This document shows, in pieces, positions 32,901-41,986 of a DNA stretch of 64,000 nucleotides. A program made the translations under genes and the position numbers. Position 1 is the first letter of the stretch. Every line of letters begins with the position of its first letter. The stretch is from NCBI RefSeq assembly GCF_000708595.2, contig NZ_JARP01000002.1, positions 682,001 through 746,000 of the forward strand, written 5' to 3'. The DNA is from Flavobacterium sp. KJJ (GTDB taxonomy: Bacteria > Bacteroidota > Bacteroidia > Flavobacteriales > Flavobacteriaceae). A model generated the notes under the pieces. The model was not told the DNA's origin and made no database searches. It saw only the letters and a list, made by a program, of their open reading frames with translations.

Positions 32901-34865
32901 TTAGTTCTCTTTAGTGGTATCTATTGTTGTTTTTTTAATGTCTGTTTTTGGAACTACTGCCTTTGGAACAATAATTTTAGCTTTCATGACAGAATCTTTA
33001 GGAGTTGATTCAATAGCGCTTGCTTCTGTCATTCCCCCTAATTTAGCATATTCGCTTGCTAAGCTTTTATTTAAAACTCGAATCTCTAAATCAGTTCTTG
33101 AAATTTTCTTTCTAAGATATTTCTCTATCATTAAACTTGCAATTGGTCCTGCTACTGTAGCACCAAAACCTCCATTTTCAATCATAATTGCAATTGCAAT
33201 TTTAGGATTATCTTTTGGAGCAAAAGCAACGAAGATAGAGTGGTCTTTCAGTTTTGTTCGAACACCGTCAATTTTTGCGTAGTTTTCCGCAGTACCCGTT
33301 TTTCCACAAATGTCAATGCCTTCAACTCTTAGAGCGTAAGCAGTTCCTTTGTTGTAAACATCAAATAAACCAGCTATAACAGGAGGAAAATACTTTTTGT
33401 CAATTGTAGTTTCATGTTTGGTGGTAAATTTAGCATCAATCTTTTTGCCTTCGATTTTTTTAATGATATGAGGCGTATAGTAATAACCTTGATTCGCAAC
33501 AGTTGCCATCATATTAGCTAACTGAATTGGAGTCATTAAAACTTCTCCTTGACCAATAGCGTTTGATACGATAGTTGTACTTCTCCAGCCTCCGTTAGGG
33601 TATATTTTTTTGTAAGTTTTAGAAGTCGGAATGTTTCCTTTTTTACCAGTTGGTAAATCATATCCCATAAATTGTCCTAAACCAAAACTTTTTACGTGAC
33701 CGCTCCAGACATCTACAGCTTGAGCCGGATCTTTGTATTTGTTGATGGTCAACATATACGACTGTGCAAAATAGGTATTACAGGAGTTGTAAATTCCATT
33801 ATTTAACTGGTGCGGACCAAATCCGTGGCATTTCATGAAACGACCTCTACCATAGCTAAAACCATGATGGCACATAAAAGTAGTCTGCTCATTAATAACA
33901 CCTTCTTGAAGCGCAACTAAACCGGTTAAGATTTTAAATGGCGATCCTGGAGGATACTCTGCTAAAAGTCCCCTGTCGTATAATGGCTTTGCAATCGAGT
34001 CATGATACAAAAGCGTATAGTTTTTAGATCTTTGTCTTCCAACTAAAATTCCAGGGTCGTAAGATGGAGCCGTAACAAGTGCTAAAATTTCGCCAGATTT
34101 TGGCTCAATTGCAACAATTCCTCCTCGTTTGTTTATCATTAATTCTTCGCCATATTTTTGAAGTTCAGCATCAATTGTTAAGTTAATGTCTTCTCCGGCA
34201 ACAGCGATAGTATCGTATTTTCCTTCTTTATAAGAACCTATTTCACGGTTGTATTTGTCTTTTTGAATGTATTTTACACCTTTGATACCGCGTAAAACTT
34301 CTTCGTAGCTTTCTTCAACACCTTGTCTTCCAATTAAATCTCCACTATTGTAGTACGGATTTTTTGCAATTAGTCGTTCGTTAACCTGCGTGATAAATCC
34401 GAAAATGTTTGCGCCATAGTCTACCTCGTAATCACGAAGTGATCTTTTTTGGAAATAAAAGCCTTCAAATTTTCTAATTTTTTCTTGAAAGGCAGCGAAT
34501 TCGCTTTTGTTCAATTGAGATAAAAACACAGAAGGTAAACGTGGGCTGTATACTCTCGCTTTTGCAACTCTTTTTTCGTAATCTTCTTTTGTGATGTTTA
34601 ATAAAGCACAGAATTCATTAACGTTCAAATCTTCTTTGATATCTTTAGGAATAACCATGATATCATAAGAAGCTTGATTGGCAACTAATAATTTGCCATT
34701 TCTGTCATAAATATAACCTCTTTCTGGATAGTCATACTGTTTCTTTATTGCATTGTTCTCTGATTTTAACTTGAATGACTCGTCTACAATTTGCAAATAA
34801 AATACCCTCATCACAAGCAAAGATGCTGCGACGATAATTAAAGAGGGCAGCAGAACTTTTCTCAT
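32901..34865 (-). CDS. mrdA: Penicillin-binding protein 2
   Basis: 654 residues. An N-terminal transmembrane anchor (about 4-25) precedes the PBP dimerisation domain and a C-terminal transpeptidase domain. The catalytic serine motif is at about Ser308 (PPGSPFK), the SxN-type motif is near SCNTY and the KTG motif is in CGKTGTAEN. It cross-links peptidoglycan in the elongasome with RodA. Its start overlaps the mreD stop by four bases (ATGA), which indicates translational coupling. The C-terminal tail after the transpeptidase domain is Lys/Thr-rich. Confidence 0.95.
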   Translation of the reverse strand: MRKVLLPSLIIVAASLLVMRVFYLQIVDESFKLKSENNAIKKQYDYPERGYIYDRNGKLLVANQASYDIMVIPKDIKEDLNVNEFCALLNITKEDYEKRVAKARVYSPRLPSVFLSQLNKSEFAAFQEKIRKFEGFYFQKRSLRDYEVDYGANIFGFITQVNERLIAKNPYYNSGDLIGRQGVEESYEEVLRGIKGVKYIQKDKYNREIGSYKEGKYDTIAVAGEDINLTIDAELQKYGEELMINKRGGIVAIEPKSGEILALVTAPSYDPGILVGRQRSKNYTLLYHDSIAKPLYDRGLLAEYPPGSPFKILTGLVALQEGVINEQTTFMCHHGFSYGRGRFMKCHGFGPHQLNNGIYNSCNTYFAQSYMLTINKYKDPAQAVDVWSGHVKSFGLGQFMGYDLPTGKKGNIPTSKTYKKIYPNGGWRSTTIVSNAIGQGEVLMTPIQLANMMATVANQGYYYTPHIIKKIEGKKIDAKFTTKHETTIDKKYFPPVIAGLFDVYNKGTAYALRVEGIDICGKTGTAENYAKIDGVRTKLKDHSIFVAFAPKDNPKIAIAIMIENGGFGATVAGPIASLMIEKYLRKKISRTDLEIRVLNKSLASEYAKLGGMTEASAIESTPKDSVMKAKIIVPKAVVPKTDIKKTTIDTTKEN

Positions 34866-35368
34866 CGTTTATTTGGCTTAATAAGGTAAATTATTATAAT
34901 TGAAGTGATTATCGTGAATATCGAGCTAAACAAGGTTCGAAGCAAAATATCCCAAATGAACTTAAATTGAAATGCTTCAAGTACAAATAATATGATATGA
35001 TGCAATAAAACTGAAACTAAAATGAATGAAAATCGCTCAGGCGTTAACGATTCGTTTAGTTTAATAGTTTGATATTCGTAACTTAATCCAAATGAAAATT
35101 TAAAAATATACGGTCTGTAATAGGCGAGTATTACGCAAGATGTTGCATGAATTCCTCCCGAATTACAAAACATATCCATTGTAAGTCCAAGCAAGAAACT
35201 TGAAAAAATCAAACCTGATCTATTACTGTTTACTGGATAAAGAATTATATATAGAATATACGGAAAAGGGCTTATGTACCCTAAGAAATTCATATTATTG
35301 AAAATAACAATCTGAATTGCTAGTAACATAATAAATCGAAAAATATTGACTAACAATGCGCTATTCAT
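34862..35368 (-). CDS. mreD: Rod shape-determining protein MreD
   Basis: 168 residues with about five transmembrane segments, matching MreD. FPYILYIILYP is near the N-terminus and GLTMDMFCNSGGIHA in the middle. It is a membrane subunit of the MreBCD elongation complex. It overlaps mreC by 8 bases upstream and mrdA by 4 bases downstream. Confidence 0.9.
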   Translation of the reverse strand: MNSALLVNIFRFIMLLAIQIVIFNNMNFLGYISPFPYILYIILYPVNSNRSGLIFSSFLLGLTMDMFCNSGGIHATSCVILAYYRPYIFKFSFGLSYEYQTIKLNESLTPERFSFILVSVLLHHIILFVLEAFQFKFIWDILLRTLFSSIFTIITSIIIIYLIKPNKR

Positions 35369-36185
35369 CTTTTTCCTTTTTTTCTAAATTAATAAGTTCT
35401 TCTCTGTCTTTGCTTTTAATAATGTAAACATGTCCAAGGTTTGTCATATCGTTAAACAACTTAACTTTTATAACATAATAACTTGTACCCTCTTTTTTGA
35501 ACACTATATCTACCGTGCCTATGTTAATTCCTTCTGGGAATATTACAGACTGACCACCTGTAACGATTGTGTCTCCTTTTTTTACAGAAGCTAGCCTAGG
35601 AACGTCTTCTAATTGAACAAATCCTGTGCTTTTTCCATCCCACGTTAATGACCCAAAGTGATTAGATTTTTTTAGTTTCGCATTAATCTGCGACTTCATA
35701 TTCAAAATGCTTATTACTGTTGAGTATCTTGGCGAAGTGTTATCAATAACTCCTATAATTCCTAAACTGTTTATTACTCCCATATCTGGTTTAACTCCTT
35801 CATTTGATCCAGAATTTAAAGTAATATAATTTTCGTGTCTATTGTATGAGTTATGAATTACTTTCGAAACAACAATATCTGCAGGTTTTACTCCTTTTAT
35901 GCTGTCTGGCAACGGTGCTTTTGCAGTGTCTTCTTTATTGAATAAAAGACTTTTTAATCTTGCATTTTCAAGTATAAGTTCGTTGTTTTCAGTTCTTAAA
36001 TTTAAATATTCATTTACATGATTAATTCTTTCATAAACACCTCCACTTAAAAAATTAGCAGAACTGATTACTTTGCTTCTATGAAATGAATGTGACTGAA
36101 TTGTGAGAGCCAACGAGATACCTAAAAGCAGCAAAAACAGCAATCGATTGCTGTTTCTTATAATAAAATTAAAAATTTGCTGCAT
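35361..36185 (-). CDS. mreC: Rod shape-determining protein MreC
   Basis: 274 residues. A short cytoplasmic start and one transmembrane helix (about 13-28) are followed by a coiled coil (about 58-90) and a periplasmic beta-domain with GSNEGVKPDMGVIN and VKKGDTIVTGG. MreC links MreB to the periplasmic synthases. The C-terminus is charged (EKKEKDE). It overlaps mreD by 8 bases. A 17-base perfect hairpin lies between mreB and this gene. Confidence 0.93.
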   Translation of the reverse strand: MQQIFNFIIRNSNRLLFLLLLGISLALTIQSHSFHRSKVISSANFLSGGVYERINHVNEYLNLRTENNELILENARLKSLLFNKEDTAKAPLPDSIKGVKPADIVVSKVIHNSYNRHENYITLNSGSNEGVKPDMGVINSLGIIGVIDNTSPRYSTVISILNMKSQINAKLKKSNHFGSLTWDGKSTGFVQLEDVPRLASVKKGDTIVTGGQSVIFPEGINIGTVDIVFKKEGTSYYVIKVKLFNDMTNLGHVYIIKSKDREELINLEKKEKDE

Positions 36186-36230
36186 TTCTTGTTCGGTTAT
36201 TTTGTTTCAGGATATGCTTATGTTTTCAAA

Positions 36231-36271
36231 TTTTATTAGAGTTAAATGATTGTAATTTAACTCTAATAAAA
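36231..36271 (-). promoter_or_regulatory. Perfect hairpin between mreB and mreC
   Basis: 36231-36247 and 36255-36271 are exact inverted repeats (17 bases) with a 7-base loop. The core is TTATTAGAGTTAAAT. In the transcript direction it has a T-run before it and A-rich sequence after it, so it is not a standard terminator. It may act in RNA processing or differential expression. Confidence 0.6.
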
Positions 36272-36296
36272 AAATATTGATTTGTTATTTTTGATC

Positions 36297-37325
36297 TTAT
36301 TTTATTAAGATGCTTTTAAATTTTGCAATGTTTTTAAGTGCCATTCCAGTTCCACGAACTACTGCTCTTAACGGATCTTCAGCGATATAAACTGGTAAAT
36401 CGGTTTTTTGAGAAATACGTTTGTCTAGGCCTCTCAACATAGATCCACCACCAGCTAAATAAATACCTGTGTTATAAATATCAGCAGCTAATTCAGGAGG
36501 AGTCTGAGATAAAGTTTCCATTACTGCATCTTCAATACGTTGTATTGATTTGTCTAATGCTTTTGCAATTTCACGGTAAGAAACATCTACTTGTTTTGGT
36601 TTACCAGTAAGTAAATCTCTACCTTGAACTGACATGTCTTCTGGAGGACCATCTAAATCTTCTATAGCGGCTCCAATCTGAATTTTTATTTTTTCAGCAG
36701 TACTTTCTCCAACAAAAAGGTTGTGTTGTGTACGCATGTAATAAACGATATCATTTGTAAAAACGTCACCTGCAATTTTTACAGATTTGTCACATACAAT
36801 TCCGCCTAATGCGATAACAGCAATTTCAGTTGTACCACCTCCAATATCAACAATCATATTTCCTTTTGGTTGCATGATATCGATACCAATACCAATTGCT
36901 GCTGCCATGGGCTCATGAATCAAGTAAACTTCTTTTCCGTTTACTCTTTCACAAGATTCTTTTACAGCTCTCATCTCAACTTCAGTAATTCCAGACGGAA
37001 TACATACTACCATTCTTAACGCTGGAGTAAACATTCTTTTTTTCAAAGCTGGAATGCTTTTAATGAACATATTGATCATTTTTTCTGAAGCATCAAAATC
37101 GGCAATTACACCATCCTTCAAAGGCCTTATGGTCTTGATGTTTTCATGCGTTTTACCTTGCATCATATTGGCTTCCTTACCAACAGCAATAATTTTGCCT
37201 GATACTCTATCACGTGCAACGATAGATGGACTATCAATAACAACTTTATCATTATGTATGATTAAAGTGTTTGCGGTACCAAGGTCTATCGCGATATCCT
37301 CGGTCATGAAATCAAAAAATCCCAT
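36297..37325 (-). CDS. mreB: Rod shape-determining protein MreB
   Basis: 342 residues, the usual size. It is an actin-like ATPase that forms membrane-associated filaments and positions the elongasome. Actin-fold motifs are present: DLGTANTLI (phosphate 1), VDIGGGTTEIAV (phosphate 2) and YLAGGGSMLRGL (adenosine). The N-terminus MGFFDFMTED could be the membrane-binding helix. First gene of the operon, with a TAACTTTG box at 37367-37374. Confidence 0.97.
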   Translation of the reverse strand: MGFFDFMTEDIAIDLGTANTLIIHNDKVVIDSPSIVARDRVSGKIIAVGKEANMMQGKTHENIKTIRPLKDGVIADFDASEKMINMFIKSIPALKKRMFTPALRMVVCIPSGITEVEMRAVKESCERVNGKEVYLIHEPMAAAIGIGIDIMQPKGNMIVDIGGGTTEIAVIALGGIVCDKSVKIAGDVFTNDIVYYMRTQHNLFVGESTAEKIKIQIGAAIEDLDGPPEDMSVQGRDLLTGKPKQVDVSYREIAKALDKSIQRIEDAVMETLSQTPPELAADIYNTGIYLAGGGSMLRGLDKRISQKTDLPVYIAEDPLRAVVRGTGMALKNIAKFKSILIK

Positions 37326-37366
37326 AAGTTTTTTAGGGGTTTAAAATGTTATAAATAATTATCGAA

Positions 37367-37374
37367 CAAAGTTA
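37367..37374 (-). promoter_or_regulatory. Predicted -7 element of the mre operon
   Basis: TAACTTTG on the minus strand, an exact TAnnTTTG match about 42 bases before mreB and just before the purH stop codon is cleared. No strong -33. Confidence 0.45.
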
Positions 37375-37380
37375 AACAAA

Positions 37381-38907
37381 TTAATGTTTAAAATGACGTG
37401 TTCCTGTAAATACCATTGCAAGATTATTTTCGTTGCAATAATTTATACTTAATTCGTCTTTTATTGAACCTCCTGGCTGAATTACTGCTGTAATTCCTGC
37501 TTTTTTGGCTAATTCTACACAATCCGGAAAAGGGAAAAATGCATCACTTGCCATTGAAGCGCCGGTTAAATCAAATCCAAAAGCTTTTGCTTTATCTACA
37601 GCTTGTACTAAAGCATCAACTCTTGATGTCTGACCCGTTCCTGATGAAATTAATGTTCCGTTTTTAGCAAAAACAATCGTATTTGATTTTGTGTTTTTGC
37701 AAATTTTTGAAGCAAATATTAAATCTTCTATTTCCGAAGCAGTAGGTTCTGTAATAGTAACGGTTTTTAAATGCTCTTTAGTATCTGTAATATTATTTCT
37801 ATCCTGAATTAACAAACCATTAAGACAAGTTCTTACTTGTCTTGAAGGTAATTCAACTTCATTTTGAACTAATATAATTCTATTTTTCTTTTCTTGCAAG
37901 ACGGTAATCGCTTCATCATCGTAAGCTGGAGCAATTACAACTTCACAGAATAATTTGTTGATTTCCTGCGATGTAGCCAAATCAATTTTAGTGTTTGCAA
38001 TCAAAACTCCGCCAAATGCAGAAGTAGGATCGCAAGCTAATGCTGCTAAATAAGCTTCGCTGATTGTTTTTCTTGAAGCTAAACCGCAAGCATTGTTGTG
38101 TTTTAAAATTGCAAATGTTGGTCCGTCAGTTTTAAACTCATTTATTAAGTTTACAGCTGCATCAACATCCAACAAGTTGTTGTAAGATAACTCTTTTCCG
38201 TGAACTTTTTTAAACATTGCATCAAAATCTCCAAAAAAGAATCCTTTTTGGTGTGGATTTTCTCCATATCTTAAAACTTGACCATCTGCAATACTTTCTT
38301 TGTAGATAGTTTCGTCTGTATTGAAATAATTAAAAATTGCACCATCATAATGAGATGAAACATGAAATGCCTTTGTAGCAAGCAGTCTTCTGTTTTCAAG
38401 AGTTGTTGCTCCATTTTGTTCTGTAATCAAATCTAGAAGCAGGCTGTATTCCTTAACCGAAGCCACTATTGCAGTGTCTTTGAAGTTTTTTGCACCAGCG
38501 CGAATTAATGAAATACCGCCAATATCAATTTTTTCAATTATATCTTGTTCGCTTGCACCTGAGGCAACAGTTTTTTCAAAAGGATATAAATCAACAATCA
38601 CTAAATCAATCTGAGGAATATCAAATTCCTTCATTTGCTGTACATCACTTTCGTTATCTTGACGGTTTAAAATTCCGCCAAAAATTTTCGGGTGAAGCGT
38701 TTTTACTCTTCCTCCAAGAATTTCAGGAAAAGAAGTAATATTTTCAACAGGAACTACCTGAATTCCAAGGTTTTTTATGAAATCTTCAGTTCCTCCAGTC
38801 GAGTAAAGTGTTACATTTTGTTCATGTAATTTTCTAACGATTGGCTCTAGTCCATCTTTCGAAAAAACAGATATTAATGCTGATTGTATTTTTTTTGTTG
38901 TGCTCAT
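37381..38907 (-). CDS. purH: Bifunctional AICAR transformylase/IMP cyclohydrolase
   Basis: 508 residues from the ATG at 38907 (MSTTKKIQSALISVF). It catalyses the last two steps of IMP synthesis. The N-terminal MGS-like cyclohydrolase domain (about 5-140) contains YSTGGTEDFIK. The C-terminal transformylase domain has LRYGENPHQ, KHNNACGLA and DAFFPFPD. A longer frame to 38934 would start inside the TACTTTTG promoter box, so it is rejected. It is upstream of mreB on the same strand but about 55 bases away. Confidence 0.97.
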   Translation of the reverse strand: MSTTKKIQSALISVFSKDGLEPIVRKLHEQNVTLYSTGGTEDFIKNLGIQVVPVENITSFPEILGGRVKTLHPKIFGGILNRQDNESDVQQMKEFDIPQIDLVIVDLYPFEKTVASGASEQDIIEKIDIGGISLIRAGAKNFKDTAIVASVKEYSLLLDLITEQNGATTLENRRLLATKAFHVSSHYDGAIFNYFNTDETIYKESIADGQVLRYGENPHQKGFFFGDFDAMFKKVHGKELSYNNLLDVDAAVNLINEFKTDGPTFAILKHNNACGLASRKTISEAYLAALACDPTSAFGGVLIANTKIDLATSQEINKLFCEVVIAPAYDDEAITVLQEKKNRIILVQNEVELPSRQVRTCLNGLLIQDRNNITDTKEHLKTVTITEPTASEIEDLIFASKICKNTKSNTIVFAKNGTLISSGTGQTSRVDALVQAVDKAKAFGFDLTGASMASDAFFPFPDCVELAKKAGITAVIQPGGSIKDELSINYCNENNLAMVFTGTRHFKH

Positions 38908-38931
38908 TGTGTAGTTATGATTTTCAGACTG

Positions 38932-38939
38932 CAAAAGTA
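38932..38939 (-). promoter_or_regulatory. Predicted -7 element of purH
   Basis: TACTTTTG followed by C on the minus strand, an exact consensus match 24 bases before the ATG at 38907. Confidence 0.6.
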
Positions 38940-39026
38940 GTTTTTTTAAATATTATTTTAAAGAAAATTAGTGTAACATTATGCTAAAAAAAACTACTGA
39001 TGAGTAAGTTAACTTTTATTAGGTTT

Positions 39027-39056
39027 TTGATTTTAATTTATTGAATTTTACTTTAC
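39027..39056 (+). promoter_or_regulatory. Predicted promoter of the ABC permease gene
   Basis: TTG at 39027-39029, a 19-base spacer, then TACTTTAC at 39049-39056, seventeen bases before the ATG. A close match to the Bacteroidota promoter. Confidence 0.55.
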
Positions 39057-39072
39057 TGAAAAATACGAATAT

Positions 39073-40320
39073 ATGCTAGTTTATCTAAGGTTATTAAAAG
39101 AAAGTCTGAGCTTTGCCATAAACGCTTTACGGAATAATAAATTGCGAACTTTATTGTCATTATTAGGTGTTACAATTGGTATTTTTTCAATTATTGCCGT
39201 ATTGGCAGCTGTTGATTCTTTAGATAGAAAAATTTCAAAAGATTTGAGCAGCCTAGATAAAAATACAATTTATTTAATGAAATATTGTTTTGGTCCTTCT
39301 GAAATTCCACAATGGAAGAGAGAGCAGTTTCCAAATGTAAAATATGACGAATATATAGGTTTAAAAAACTCATTGAATAATACGGAGCAAGTTGGTTATC
39401 AGCTTTTCGTAAGTCACGAGAGTTTAAAATACGATTCTAAAACAGTTGCAGATGTAAATATTATTCCATCTTCTTTTGAAATGGTAGATGTAGATGGACT
39501 AAGTTTTGATAAAGGAAGATTTTACAACGAATCTGAATCGAATTCAGGAACTGCAGTTATTGTTTTAGGATATGATATTGCAGAAGGTCTTTTTGGAACT
39601 TCTGATCCTATCGGAAAAAATATTCGTTTGTACGGTCAGCGTTTTACTGTAATTGGAGTAATTGAAAAACAAGGTGCAGGATTTTTTGGAGACAGTAATG
39701 ATACCTCTGTTTATTTGCCTGCTAATTTTTTACGCAGAATGTATGGAGACAGCGACGCCATGACACCTGTAATTGTTTTGAAACCGGTAAAAGGTGTTGA
39801 TATGGATGCTTACAAAGCTGAAGTTGCTCAAAAATTAAGAGCAATTCGAGGTATGAAAGCAGGAGAAATGGATAACTTTTTCGTAAATGTACTTTCAGGT
39901 TTTACTGATTTTATAGATGGAATTTTAGGCCAGATGAATTTTGTTGGCTGGGTTATAAGCGGATTTTCTCTTTTAGTTGGAGGATTCGGGATTGCTAATA
40001 TTATGTTTGTTTCTGTTAAAGAAAGAACCAACTTAATTGGAATTCAAAAATCACTGGGTGCTAAAAACAGATTTATTTTATTTCAGTTTTTATTTGAAGC
40101 CATTATTCTTTCTGTTATTGGAGGGATTATCGGTTTATTAATGGTTTGGGCTATTGCACTTATTTTGACAAAAGCATTAGATTTTGAATTTGTTTTAAGT
40201 ATGGGAAATATACTTTTAGGAACTGGCTTAGCGGCCCTTATCGGATTAATTTCTGGAATTCTGCCTGCTATTTCAGCAGCAAATTTAGATCCTGTGGAGG
40301 CAATTCGAACCGGAATGTAA
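39073..40320 (+). CDS. MacB/FtsX-type ABC transporter permease
   Basis: 415 residues. The N-terminal transmembrane helix (about 30-50, after ALRNNKLRTLLSLLGVTIG) is followed by a periplasmic MacB-PCD domain (about 55-270) and three C-terminal helices of the FtsX domain (about 290-410, with GIANIMFVSVKERT and the final DPVEAIRTG). Permeases of this class work with an ATPase in mechanotransmission across the envelope, for example lipoprotein release or export. No ATPase gene is adjacent, so its partner must lie elsewhere. Confidence 0.9.
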   Translation: MLVYLRLLKESLSFAINALRNNKLRTLLSLLGVTIGIFSIIAVLAAVDSLDRKISKDLSSLDKNTIYLMKYCFGPSEIPQWKREQFPNVKYDEYIGLKNSLNNTEQVGYQLFVSHESLKYDSKTVADVNIIPSSFEMVDVDGLSFDKGRFYNESESNSGTAVIVLGYDIAEGLFGTSDPIGKNIRLYGQRFTVIGVIEKQGAGFFGDSNDTSVYLPANFLRRMYGDSDAMTPVIVLKPVKGVDMDAYKAEVAQKLRAIRGMKAGEMDNFFVNVLSGFTDFIDGILGQMNFVGWVISGFSLLVGGFGIANIMFVSVKERTNLIGIQKSLGAKNRFILFQFLFEAIILSVIGGIIGLLMVWAIALILTKALDFEFVLSMGNILLGTGLAALIGLISGILPAISAANLDPVEAIRTGM

Positions 40321-40406
40321 TGTTCTTTTTGTGTTATAATTATAAATTTTAAAGCTAGAAATAATTGGATATTTTTGGTAAGCAGACAATTTAAATCAAT
40401 CAATAA

Positions 40407-41294
40407 ATGAGCTTTATTCTAAAACCTGTTGATGTCGTTGAATCTATTTCTAGAGAAGATTTTAAAAAGAATTATCTAGATAAAAGAAAGCCTCTTATTA
40501 TAAAAGGACTAACAAAAGATTGGCCTGCCCGAGAAAAATGGTCTACAGATTATTTTAAAGAAATTGCAGGAGATATTGAAGTAAAGCTGGTTGATAATTC
40601 TAAAGCAGATCCTTCAAAAGTAATTAATGCCTCGATTGCCAGTATGAAATTTGGCGAATATCTTGATTTGATAAAAAGAGAACCAACTCAATTACGCATT
40701 TTTTTCTTTAATCTTTTTAAACACAGACCCGAATTAATTAATGATGTAAAAATCCCAAAAGAATTAATGGGCGGTTTTATAGAAAGTATGCCTGCCATGT
40801 TTTTTGGTGGTTCAAGAGCTATTACATTTTTACATTATGATATCGATTTGCCTCATCTTTTTCACACGCATTTTGGAGGCAGAAAACATATAATATTGTT
40901 TGATAATAAATGGAAAAAAAGGCTTTATTGCGTTCCAAATACTACATATGCTTTAGAAGATTATGATGTTGCCAACCCCGATTTTGAAAAATTTCCTGCT
41001 CTTAAAGGTGTTGAAGGCTACGAAGTTTTTCTGGAACACGGAGACACTTTATTCATGCCAACCGGAATGTGGCATTGGATGAAATATATAGACGGTTCTT
41101 TTTCACTGAGTCTTCGCGCATGGGATCGATCTATAACAAGAAAAATGGCCAGCGTGTGGAGCTTATTTATGCATGGTGCAGTCGATAGTGCCATAAAAAT
41201 AGTTTTTAGAGAACGTTATGCAATTTGGCGTGAGAAGCTGGCTTTTAAAATAGCTGATAGGGAATTGAAAAAGGATTTGAAAAAAGCGGGATGA
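40407..41294 (+). CDS. Cupin-like/JmjC-type oxygenase
   Basis: 295 residues of the cupin_8 (JmjC-like) family, Fe(II)/2-oxoglutarate oxygenases. Metal ligands are visible: His143 and Asp145 in the HYDID motif and His223 in PTGMWHWM. A co-substrate-binding lysine probably lies in RKHIILF. The N-terminal PLIIKGLTKDWPA is also typical. The substrate is unknown; relatives hydroxylate proteins or tRNA. It lies 86 bases after the ABC permease. It ends two bases before a convergent lipoprotein gene. Confidence 0.85.
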   Translation: MSFILKPVDVVESISREDFKKNYLDKRKPLIIKGLTKDWPAREKWSTDYFKEIAGDIEVKLVDNSKADPSKVINASIASMKFGEYLDLIKREPTQLRIFFFNLFKHRPELINDVKIPKELMGGFIESMPAMFFGGSRAITFLHYDIDLPHLFHTHFGGRKHIILFDNKWKKRLYCVPNTTYALEDYDVANPDFEKFPALKGVEGYEVFLEHGDTLFMPTGMWHWMKYIDGSFSLSLRAWDRSITRKMASVWSLFMHGAVDSAIKIVFRERYAIWREKLAFKIADRELKKDLKKAG

Positions 41295-41295
41295 T

Positions 41296-41904
41296 TTAAT
41301 TTTTTGTCTTTTCTAATTTTGGTTTTATAAAAGGAAATGTAATTCTATTTTTGTCCCATTTGATATCTTCTGAATTATAATAGTCATTGTTTTTCTTATA
41401 TTTTAAAACTGTGTCTTCTTCTTGAGTTGTTCTCCTAATAAAATATAAATCACTTTCTTTTAATGATAATTTAAGTACATCAACTAAATCGAAATAAATT
41501 TTTGAATTTAATGTATCTAATTTTGAAGCTATAAAAGTTATATTTCGGAAATTGTCTTTGTAATTTGCTTTTATTAAATCGGTTATATTATTAGCAGGTA
41601 TTTCTATTAAATCTTTTGGTTGTAAATTAATGAAGTATGGAATAGTATCGCTTCTTTCCCAATTTCCGCAAATATGTCCTATTTCATTTCTTTGAAAATA
41701 ATAGATCTTTGAATTTCTATCAATGATGAAAGTGTTAGTTCCATAATATAAGTAACCAGGAATAGGTGGAGGAGGAGGAATTGTATCTTTACCTCGAACT
41801 ATTTCTTTGTTTTCCTGAGAAATTATATAAGGAATATCATGTTCTTTCTTGTCGCAATTTGACAAAAAAAAACAAATCATAAAGCCAATAAAAATTCTCA
41901 CCAT
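41296..41904 (-). CDS. Hypothetical lipoprotein
   Basis: 202 residues from the ATG at 41904, giving a lipoprotein signal (IGFMICFFLSNC, lipidated Cys18). The mature part has a proline run (IPPPPPIPGY) and beta-rich sequence with RNSKIYYFQRNE and FNITFIAS-like strands. A longer frame would start inside the accD terminator, so it is rejected. No family is recognised. It faces the cupin-like gene, and the stop codons are almost adjacent. Confidence 0.65.
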   Translation of the reverse strand: MVRIFIGFMICFFLSNCDKKEHDIPYIISQENKEIVRGKDTIPPPPPIPGYLYYGTNTFIIDRNSKIYYFQRNEIGHICGNWERSDTIPYFINLQPKDLIEIPANNITDLIKANYKDNFRNITFIASKLDTLNSKIYFDLVDVLKLSLKESDLYFIRRTTQEEDTVLKYKKNNDYYNSEDIKWDKNRITFPFIKPKLEKTKN

Positions 41905-41931
41905 AGAAAAAAAATTAAAATAAAGATATAA

Positions 41932-41963
41932 AAAAATCCCAAGAAGCAATTTCTTGGGATTTT
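41932..41963 (-). terminator. Terminator of accD
   Basis: AAATCCCAAGAA pairs with TTCTTGGGATTT around a short loop, with T-rich sequence after it on the minus strand. Confidence 0.85.
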
Positions 41964-41986
41964 CTATTTTGAATAGTTTTAAAAAA

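Noticed and set aside
36231..36271. mreB-mreC hairpin as a rho-independent terminator
   Set aside because: In the transcript direction the T-run comes before the stem and the bases after it are A-rich.
38908..38934. Longer N-terminus for PurH
   Set aside because: The start would fall inside the -7 box of its own promoter, and the family begins at the ATG at 38907.
41905..41949. Longer N-terminus for the hypothetical lipoprotein
   Set aside because: It overlaps the accD terminator and would bury the lipoprotein signal.
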